64,000 nt of DNA from an uncultured Chryseobacterium sp. Lineage in GTDB: Bacteria > Bacteroidota > Bacteroidia > Flavobacteriales > Weeksellaceae. The notes under the pieces were generated by a model. That model worked only from the letters and a program-made list of their open reading frames with translations. It did no database searches and was not told the origin of the DNA. Positions 58,219 through 64,000 of this stretch are shown piece after piece. The DNA lies in NCBI GenBank assembly GCA_913778085.1, contig CAJYXJ010000013.1:212456-276455 (forward strand), in the 5' to 3' direction. The position numbers were made by a program, and so were the translations under genes. Positions within the stretch are counted from its first letter, which is position 1. The number at the start of each line of letters is the position of its first letter.

Positions 58219-58911
58219 ATGATTTCAAAAGAAGAGGCAGATATTCTGAAACAGCTTCCGGCAGAGGAGGGATTGAAACTGATTTCCTTAAAATTCTCGC
58301 AAAGAGCCGTTTTCTCCACCTCGCTCGGTCAGGAAGACCAGGTGATTACCGACATCATTTTCAGAAACGCACTTCCCGTGAAAGTATTCACCCTGGATAC
58401 CGGAAGGCTTTTTCCCGAACATTACGAGTTACTTGCCCAAAACCATGCCCGCTATAAAACAAAAACGGAAGTGTATTTCCCGGAAAATTCCGATGTGGAA
58501 CAATACGTGAATGAAAAAGGGATCAATGCCTTTTACCATTCTGTTGAAAACCGGAAAGAATGCTGTTTTATCCGGAAGGTTAAACCTTTAAACCGTGCTC
58601 TTCAACATGCTGAAGTCTGGATTACGGGCTTACGGGCCGAACAGTCGGAAAACCGTGAACAGATGCCGGTGATCGAATGGGATGAAGAAAGACAGCTCTA
58701 TAAATACAATCCGCTGATTCACTGGAGCTACCAGCAGGTGCTGGACTACCTGGCTGAATATAAAGTTCAGGAATTGTCTCTGCATAAAAGAGGATTCATC
58801 AGTGTAGGCTGCCAGCCCTGTACCCGGGCGGTTGCAGAAGGAGAAAATCCCCGTGCAGGACGCTGGTGGTGGGAAAGCTCACAAAAAGAATGCGGCCTGC
58901 ATACACACTAA
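58219..58911 (+). CDS. cysH: Adenylyl-sulfate (APS) reductase
   Basis: A 230-residue reductase forming sulfite from APS with thioredoxin. The PP-loop-like start (ISLKFSQRAVFSTSLGQEDQ) and VKVFTLDTGRLFPEHYELLA match the CysH family. The iron-sulfur motif is present in full, CCFIRKVKPLNRAL and SVGCQPCTRAV, which marks the [4Fe-4S] APS-specific form rather than the PAPS form. This agrees with the absence of a cysC (APS kinase) gene or domain in the operon. The ATG is 8 bp after the end of a short unrelated ATG frame. Confidence 0.92.
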   Translation: MISKEEADILKQLPAEEGLKLISLKFSQRAVFSTSLGQEDQVITDIIFRNALPVKVFTLDTGRLFPEHYELLAQNHARYKTKTEVYFPENSDVEQYVNEKGINAFYHSVENRKECCFIRKVKPLNRALQHAEVWITGLRAEQSENREQMPVIEWDEERQLYKYNPLIHWSYQQVLDYLAEYKVQELSLHKRGFISVGCQPCTRAVAEGENPRAGRWWWESSQKECGLHTH

Positions 58912-58934
58912 TTCAAAAAAAATTAAACGAAGAA

Positions 58935-59843
58935 ATGAACATCTATCAACCGGACTATCTGGAACAGCTGGAAGCCGAGAGCATTTATATCATGCGTGAA
59001 GTGGCGGCTCAGTTTGAAAAACCGGCCCTGCTCTTCAGCGGTGGAAAAGATTCCATCACTTTGGTCCATTTAGCCATAAAGGCATTTGCCCCGATGAAAA
59101 TTCCCTTTCCGCTGGTCCACATCGATACCGGGCACAATTTTCCGGAAGCCCTTCGATTTAGGGACGAACTGGCCGAAAGTATTGGTGCTGAACTGATCGT
59201 AAGAAAAGTGGAAGATACCATTAAAGCTAAAAATTTAACCGAGCCGAAAGGGAAATTTGCTTCCCGGAACTGGCTGCAGACCCACACCCTGCTGGATACG
59301 ATCGAGGAATTCCGGTTTGATGCATGTATCGGAGGAGCCAGGAGGGATGAGGAGAAGGCGAGGGCTAAAGAACGTTTCTTCTCGGTACGCGATGAATTCG
59401 GACAGTGGGATCCGAAGCTGCAGCGTCCGGAACTGTGGAACATCTATAACGGCAGGATCCACAAAGGAGAGAATGTAAGGATTTTCCCGATTTCAAACTG
59501 GACGGAGCTGGATGTCTGGAACTACATTAAAAGGGAAAACATTGCGTTGCCGCCGATTTATTTTGCTCACGAACGCGATGTCATCGAATATGAAGGCCAG
59601 TGGATTGCCGTCTCGGATTTTATCAGGATCGATGAAAGCGATACGGTGGTTACGAAGAAAGTCCGTTACCGGACCGTAGGCGATATGACCTGTACCGCCG
59701 CTGTAGAAAGTCATGCGGCAACACTGGATGAGGTAGTGACCGAAATCACAGCATCAAGAATTTCCGAGCGCGGAGAAACCCGCATCGACGATAAAGTGAC
59801 AGAAGCTGCAATGGAGGACCGAAAAAAAGGAGGTTACTTTTGA
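58935..59843 (+). CDS. cysD: Sulfate adenylyltransferase subunit 2
   Basis: The small, catalytic subunit of the CysDN ATP sulfurylase, 302 residues, making APS from sulfate and ATP. An earlier frame start at 58866 would overlap cysH; ATG 58935 (MNIYQPDYLEQLEAESIYIM) is right. PP-loop ATP site FSGGKDSITLVHLAIKAF; VHIDTGHNFPEALRFRDELA; GGARRDEEKARAKERFFSVR; and NWTELDVWNYIKRENIALPP. 23 bp after cysH. Confidence 0.94.
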   Translation: MNIYQPDYLEQLEAESIYIMREVAAQFEKPALLFSGGKDSITLVHLAIKAFAPMKIPFPLVHIDTGHNFPEALRFRDELAESIGAELIVRKVEDTIKAKNLTEPKGKFASRNWLQTHTLLDTIEEFRFDACIGGARRDEEKARAKERFFSVRDEFGQWDPKLQRPELWNIYNGRIHKGENVRIFPISNWTELDVWNYIKRENIALPPIYFAHERDVIEYEGQWIAVSDFIRIDESDTVVTKKVRYRTVGDMTCTAAVESHAATLDEVVTEITASRISERGETRIDDKVTEAAMEDRKKGGYF

Positions 59844-59844
59844 T

Positions 59845-59987
59845 GAGTAATGAGCAATAAGTAATAGGTAATATCAGATGCATTTTTACATCAGATAAAA
59901 TTCACTTACAACAATTAAATGTAAACTAAAAATAAATAGGTAACATGGATAATGAATCAATTACTCATTACCCATTACTTATTACCT
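59845..59987 (+). repeat. Inverted heptad repeat between cysD and cysN
   Basis: Four heptamers GAGTAAT-GAGCAAT-AAGTAAT-AGGTAAT (59845-59872) face four inverted ones ATTACTC-ATTACCC-ATTACTT-ATTACCT (59960-59987). The arms can pair imperfectly around an 87-nt loop. The spacer between the two genes of one enzyme is 154 bp because of it. Confidence 0.8.
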
Positions 59988-59997
59988 ATATAAAAAC

Positions 59998-61239
59998 ATG
60001 GATATACTAAGATTCATCACGGCCGGAAGCGTGGACGACGGGAAAAGTACCCTGATCGGAAGGCTCCTGTACGACAGCAAAAATATACTGATCGATCAGC
60101 TTGAGGCGCTGGAAAAGCAATCCAAGAATAAAAATGAAAACGGGATCGACCTTGCGATTTTAACGGACGGGTTGAGAGCCGAAAGGGAGCAGGGCATTAC
60201 GATTGATGTAGCTTACCGTTATTTCTCGACCCCGAAAAGGAAATTTATTATCGCCGATGCGCCGGGTCACATTCAGTATACAAGAAATATGATCACGGGT
60301 GCTTCCAACTCCCAGCTGATCATTATTCTCATTGATGCCAGACAGGGCGTGATTGAGCAGACAAGAAGACATTCGATAATTGCCTCCTTGCTGAAAATGA
60401 AAAACGTGGTGGTAGCGATTAATAAAATGGATCTGGTGGAATATTCCGAGGATGTTTTTAATCATATCAAGACCCAATATGAATTGGTGGCTGGGAAGCT
60501 GGGACTGGAAAATGTGAATTATTTCCCCATTTCCGCTTTTCACGGAGACAATATCGTTGGGAAATCTGAACAGATGTCTTGGTATGAAGGCCCGGCATTG
60601 CTGGATTTCCTTGAAACTGTTGAAATCGGTTCAGCCGAAAACTTTAACAGCCCGAGATTCCAGGTGCAATATGTGATCCGTCCGCAGACCGATGATCTCC
60701 ATGATTACCGTGGTTATGCGGGAGAGGTGATTTCCGGAACATATAAAAAAGGGGATGAAATTACCGTTCTTCCTCAAAATATTCAGACCCTTATTTCAAA
60801 AATTGAAACCGGCGGAAAGGAAGTGGATGCCGTGTTTGCCTATCAGCCTGCTGTCCTGCATACCGAAGATGATATCGACATCAGCCGCGGCGATTTCCTC
60901 GTAAAAACCGAAAGCCTTCCGAAGGTGGAAAACGAAATTGAAGCCGTGGTCTGCTGGCTGGATAAAAAAGAACTGCAGGAGGGCAATAAATATTTCATCC
61001 AGCATAAAAGCAGGGTACTCAAAGCCGTCGTAAAAGAAATCGACTACAAAATCGATGTCAATACCCTGGAAAAAATTCCCGTTGCAGAAAGTATAAAGCT
61101 GAATGAAGTCGTAAAAATCCGGCTGAAAACAGCTTCACCTCTGGTCTACGACCGTTTTGAGGAAAGCATCGCAACGGGGAATGCCATCCTGATTGACGAA
61201 ACCAGCAACTCCACCGTAGGCGCGGTGATGATTTTATAA
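59998..61239 (+). CDS. cysN: Sulfate adenylyltransferase subunit 1 (GTPase)
   Basis: GTPase subunit of ATP sulfurylase, 413 residues, driving APS formation. G1 GSVDDGKSTLIGRLLYDSK; the switch region DGLRAEREQGITIDVAYRYF; G3 DAPGH; G4 NKMD. The C-terminal EF-Tu-like barrels follow. No APS kinase (CysC) domain is fused, unlike many CysN proteins, consistent with direct APS reduction. 10 bp before the TauE gene. Confidence 0.94.
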   Translation: MDILRFITAGSVDDGKSTLIGRLLYDSKNILIDQLEALEKQSKNKNENGIDLAILTDGLRAEREQGITIDVAYRYFSTPKRKFIIADAPGHIQYTRNMITGASNSQLIIILIDARQGVIEQTRRHSIIASLLKMKNVVVAINKMDLVEYSEDVFNHIKTQYELVAGKLGLENVNYFPISAFHGDNIVGKSEQMSWYEGPALLDFLETVEIGSAENFNSPRFQVQYVIRPQTDDLHDYRGYAGEVISGTYKKGDEITVLPQNIQTLISKIETGGKEVDAVFAYQPAVLHTEDDIDISRGDFLVKTESLPKVENEIEAVVCWLDKKELQEGNKYFIQHKSRVLKAVVKEIDYKIDVNTLEKIPVAESIKLNEVVKIRLKTASPLVYDRFEESIATGNAILIDETSNSTVGAVMIL

Positions 61240-61249
61240 ACTGAATCAA

Positions 61250-62134
61250 ATGGTCATCTCAAGAAAAGTGCAGCTGAGGCTCAACGTTTTTTTTATTACG
61301 GTTGCAGCCGTAGCCCTCATTGTTTTCTCCATGTATGAAATAGGTTATCTGGACGAACTGCTGAATATTCTGGCGAAGGACAACTACATTTTCTACTGGA
61401 TGCTTCTTGTCGGTTTTCTGGCAGAGATCGTAGCCGGTTCTATGGGAATGGGGTATGGTGTCATCTGTACGACCACGCTCTTATTTATCGGCATTCCCCC
61501 GCATGCGGTAAGTGCCAGCATCCATTCGGCAGAAAGCTTTACTACGGCAGCAGGAAGCATCAGCCACATTAAGCTGAAAAATGTCAGTAAGAACCTGGTT
61601 AAGAAATTAGCCATTCCGGCAGTTATCGGTGCCGTGATCGGCGCGGTTTCACTCACTTATCTCGGAGAATATTATTCCAAAATCACGAAAAGCGTCATTT
61701 CTTTTTATACACTCTATCTCGGCATCCGGATTTTATTGAATGCCTTTAAGGAAAAGCAGGATAAAAAACTTAAAAGGAAAACCAATCTTACGAAGCTGGG
61801 GCTCATCGGCGGATTTATCGATTCTTTTGCCGGCGGCGGCTGGGGACCTCTGGTGACGGGCACACTGATCAAGAATTCCTTTACCCCGAGATTTGCCGTA
61901 GGAAGTTCTACTGTGGCTAAATTCATTTTAACTTTAACGGCAGCCATTACCTTTATTTTTACGCTGGGTATTCAACACTGGAATATTATTCTGGGACTAC
62001 TGATCGGCGGGATTGTTACCGCTCCTTTTTCAGCCATGCTTACGGCAAAACTTCCGGTGAAGAGCATGTTTGCGGTCATCGGGACCCTGGTGATCGTCAT
62101 GAGCTGCATTACCATTTATAAATCAGTTTTTTAG
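61250..62134 (+). CDS. TauE/SafE family membrane protein of the sulfate operon
   Basis: A membrane protein of 294 residues with about eight helices, with the glycine-rich family motifs AGSMGMGYGVICTTTLLFIG and GLIGGFIDSFAGGGWGPLVT. It begins 10 bp after cysN, so it belongs to the cys operon. The operon has no other transporter gene, which makes sulfate uptake, or export of excess sulfite, the plausible roles; TauE/SafE proteins are known mainly as exporters of sulfur anions, so the direction is open. Different in sequence from the TauE at 22369. Confidence 0.87.
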   Translation: MVISRKVQLRLNVFFITVAAVALIVFSMYEIGYLDELLNILAKDNYIFYWMLLVGFLAEIVAGSMGMGYGVICTTTLLFIGIPPHAVSASIHSAESFTTAAGSISHIKLKNVSKNLVKKLAIPAVIGAVIGAVSLTYLGEYYSKITKSVISFYTLYLGIRILLNAFKEKQDKKLKRKTNLTKLGLIGGFIDSFAGGGWGPLVTGTLIKNSFTPRFAVGSSTVAKFILTLTAAITFIFTLGIQHWNIILGLLIGGIVTAPFSAMLTAKLPVKSMFAVIGTLVIVMSCITIYKSVF

Positions 62135-62225
62135 CGATAAATACCGGGATGTTGAAAAATAAAAGCGGCGAAATAATTTTTCAGGCTTAAAAATATTCTA
62201 CATTTACACCGCTAAAAAATAAACA

Positions 62226-62516
62226 ATGAATATACATGTAGTTGCGCTTTTTAAATTTAATGAAAATTACCTGATGGAAGCGGTCGAGCTTTTTCAGACA
62301 TTGGTACGGGAAACCCGGAAAGAAGAAGGCTGCCTTCAGTATGACCTGATCGAAGACAAAGACAACAAAGGAACTTTTTTCATGGTGGAATTGTGGGAGA
62401 GCGAGGAGCACCTGAACCGGCATAACGGGCAGGATCATCTGCTGGATTTCAGAAGAGACGTCTCCAAAATGCTGGAAAGCTCAACGATGGTGCACAAAGG
62501 ATTTAAAACGCTGTAA
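62226..62516 (+). CDS. Putative quinol monooxygenase (ABM domain)
   Basis: A 96-residue dimeric ferredoxin-like domain protein of the antibiotic-biosynthesis-monooxygenase (YgiN) family. VVALFKFNENYLMEAVELFQ, REEGCLQYDLIEDKDNKGTF and FFMVELWESEEHLNRHNGQD are typical. Possible quinol oxidation or general small-molecule oxygenation; no neighbours indicate a substrate. TACATTTA (62199-62206), one base off the -7 consensus, lies 20 bp upstream. Confidence 0.85.
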   Translation: MNIHVVALFKFNENYLMEAVELFQTLVRETRKEEGCLQYDLIEDKDNKGTFFMVELWESEEHLNRHNGQDHLLDFRRDVSKMLESSTMVHKGFKTL

Positions 62517-62742
62517 TTCCGGTAAGGGAAATCAATATATTGGAAAAATGACTTTTTTGGTTCAGATATTATATCCTGGATAAGAGTATGTTGAAATTTT
62601 GGAGTTTTTAAAAAATAAGAAACTTCTGGATTTCATTTCTTAATTAAAATAACGTGAGTAAGATATAATGTACTTCTTTTAAATTAATCGTTAACCTTAT
62701 CAATAGCGTCGGGCTTCAGCCCAATGTCATTAAGTTAAGGTC
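62517..62742. other. Intergenic region and left end of the IS element
   Basis: No gene in 226 bp. GGGC-TTCA-GCCC (62711-62722) is a short hairpin, and AATGTCATTAAGTTAAGG (62723-62740) lies right at the transposase end and could be the terminal repeat of the insertion sequence. The matching right end is outside the window, so the boundary is not proven. Confidence 0.45.
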
Positions 62743-63981
62743 TTATAGATTTTTTTTATAGTTTTTAGTGACCTTTGGTTTCGCTCTGACTCTGTATTTT
62801 AAAATATTCCTTTTAAAAGATCTTTTGGGCCTGATGGGGATCATATGAGAAGCAAAAAGAACTTTAAGCTCTTCCACCATATCCTCTTTTTTTACATGGC
62901 TAAAGAGCAGATTCAAAATTCTGTTTTTCATCAAGCTGTAAGAAAGGGAAGTATTGACTTTATACCGGTACTTCTTTTTCGTATCAGCTTCATTAAGCTC
63001 CTGTTCGAGTTCTCTGACAATAAGGGTCTGTATATTGCTTACAAGCAGAGTAGAATAAAAATCCTGTAGGATGCTGTTGTTTGAGTAACCGGAAAATTCC
63101 TCCAGGTGAATCTTGTTTTTGATTTCATCAAAATAGGTTTCTACGCCCCAGCGTTCAAAATACAGGGCTTTGAAAATCTCCGAAGGATAACAAGCCTCAT
63201 CTAAAAGAGAGGTTGCAAGAACTTCGATGGTGCCATTATCCAGTACGACACGCAGCAATCTTACCTTAAAAGTATAGTCTCTGCCATAGTCTTTTCCTGA
63301 CAGATCTACAGTGGGAGAAGGCTTAAAGTCTGTTATCATACAGGATCTTCCGCTTTTGACGAAATCTTTTATGGTTTGGTTCAAACCTACTTTTACGCGC
63401 ATAAGGTAGTTAAGATTTCTTTTGTGATGCTGATGAAAGAAATCGAATGAAGCAAAACCACGGTCATATAGCAACAGATCATTATGGCAACAATGAGCCA
63501 ACAGCTCAAGAGCCTGTAAACGTTCATCAGTATCTATAGAAGAAAGTACCCCTTTTAAACAGATTTTATTGATCGTATCATACAGTACGCAGGCTTTGGC
63601 CTGTACACAGGTATGAGAAGTCTGGTTTTTGGATACACCATAAATCTCTTCCAGCTCTCGGGTTTGGGGTAGATTGATTCTTGAACCATCAATAGCCAAC
63701 AGACGAAGACCATTGAATTTGGTCTGTACTGCAGAATTATCTGTATAGAATTCTTCCACAAGCCGCTTGTTCAGATGAATAAAAACCTCGGGCTTTATCT
63801 TTTTTCTGTTCTGTACGTATGCACTTTTTGTAAAAGTATTCTGTGCCTGGCCCAAAGATCTTATATAGTGAACGAAATTTACAATCTCACAGGACAGGCT
63901 TTTGGTAATGAAGTTGAGCATAAACAAAAGCGTGTTTGAAAAGCTCAACTTCCTTTTGCGGGTGAAATCTCTGCTACTCAT
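62743..63981 (-). CDS. IS4-family transposase
   Basis: A 412-residue DDE transposase. The first D is in RLLAIDGSRINLPQT, the second in LLYDRGFASFDFFHQ, and the E lies in the IS4 Y-(2)-R-(3)-E-(6)-K signature YFERWGVETYFDEIKNKIHL. Intact by eye and of the usual length. The start ATG is 19 bases from the right window edge, so the upstream end of the element is not seen. Only one copy is in the window. Confidence 0.9.
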   Translation of the reverse strand: MSSRDFTRKRKLSFSNTLLFMLNFITKSLSCEIVNFVHYIRSLGQAQNTFTKSAYVQNRKKIKPEVFIHLNKRLVEEFYTDNSAVQTKFNGLRLLAIDGSRINLPQTRELEEIYGVSKNQTSHTCVQAKACVLYDTINKICLKGVLSSIDTDERLQALELLAHCCHNDLLLYDRGFASFDFFHQHHKRNLNYLMRVKVGLNQTIKDFVKSGRSCMITDFKPSPTVDLSGKDYGRDYTFKVRLLRVVLDNGTIEVLATSLLDEACYPSEIFKALYFERWGVETYFDEIKNKIHLEEFSGYSNNSILQDFYSTLLVSNIQTLIVRELEQELNEADTKKKYRYKVNTSLSYSLMKNRILNLLFSHVKKEDMVEELKVLFASHMIPIRPKRSFKRNILKYRVRAKPKVTKNYKKNL

Positions 63982-64000
63982 CTTGTATTCATTACAAATA

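Overview
The window reads as the chromosome of a Flavobacteriia member close to Chryseobacterium (family Weeksellaceae). The evidence is gliding-motility genes gldF and gldG, two peptidases ending in type IX secretion (T9SS) sorting domains, the Bacteroidetes promoter element TAnnTTTG with a TTG near -33, almost no Shine-Dalgarno sequences, and a double-glycine-like peptide leader typical of Chryseobacterium. The DNA is AT-rich and mostly ordinary chromosome. One IS4-type transposase sits at the right edge, and broken toxin and GxxExxY genes are the other marks of mobile or selfish DNA.

Layout. 1-11.5 kb: ccoG (cut by the left edge), an SMP-30-like protein, a DEAD-box helicase, rpsA with a structured leader, a secreted M36 peptidase, an EamA transporter, an alpha/beta hydrolase and rplS. 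11.7-16.1 kb: a DoxX-like protein and the two subunits of a 3-oxoacid CoA-transferase, separated by an opposing ABC exporter gene. 16.1-19.3 kb: repeat-rich DNA, a SnoaL/HxlR divergent pair and a DUF4197 gene whose 3' end has been tandemly duplicated. 19.4-31.6 kb: three enzymes able to dismantle eukaryotic N-glycan cores (GH20 hexosaminidase, Tat-exported glycosylasparaginase, GH2 beta-mannosidase) interleaved with a reactive-sulfur module (Crp/Fnr regulator, TauE, CstB-like persulfide dioxygenase-rhodanese, two half-size YeeE/YedE proteins). 31.6-46.4 kb: a tandem array copied from the beta-mannosidase gene end, then an AEC transporter, priA, dacB, an M1 peptidase, a cupin-8 protein, kbl, hemJ, gldF and gldG. 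46.4-57.4 kb: an antitoxin with a broken ParE toxin, a small Cys-rich secreted peptide gene, an AraC regulator, dehydrogenases and small lipoproteins. 57.7-62.1 kb: an Rrf2 regulator followed by sulfate assimilation (cysH, cysD, cysN, TauE/SafE). 62.2-64 kb: a small monooxygenase and the IS4-type element.

Regulation visible in the sequence. (1) An identical 18-bp site lies at exactly the same distance upstream of the -7 elements of tauE and the CstB-like gene, probably the target of the adjacent Crp/Fnr protein. (2) A TTTGYC-N4-GRCAAA site precedes both a second Crp/Fnr gene and the neighbouring SDR gene at matching geometry. (3) A 27-bp palindrome, ATTAGTCTAC-N7-GTAGACTAAT, lies upstream of a cupin-8 gene and, in near-identical form, upstream of cysH beside the Rrf2 gene, suggesting one regulon. 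(4) A 14-bp TetR-type palindrome precedes a quinone oxidoreductase.

The intergenic space is unusually rich in structured repeats: a 95-132 nt RNA-like element (two copies), a ~150-nt imperfect palindrome (two copies in tandem), a GGCTGGAAG family (eight copies, two starting exactly at a stop codon), a double-hairpin element (two copies), and two places where a gene's 3' end together with its downstream hairpin has been tandemly duplicated. I see no tRNA, rRNA or CRISPR array. All functional names are from reading the sequence; no database search was run.
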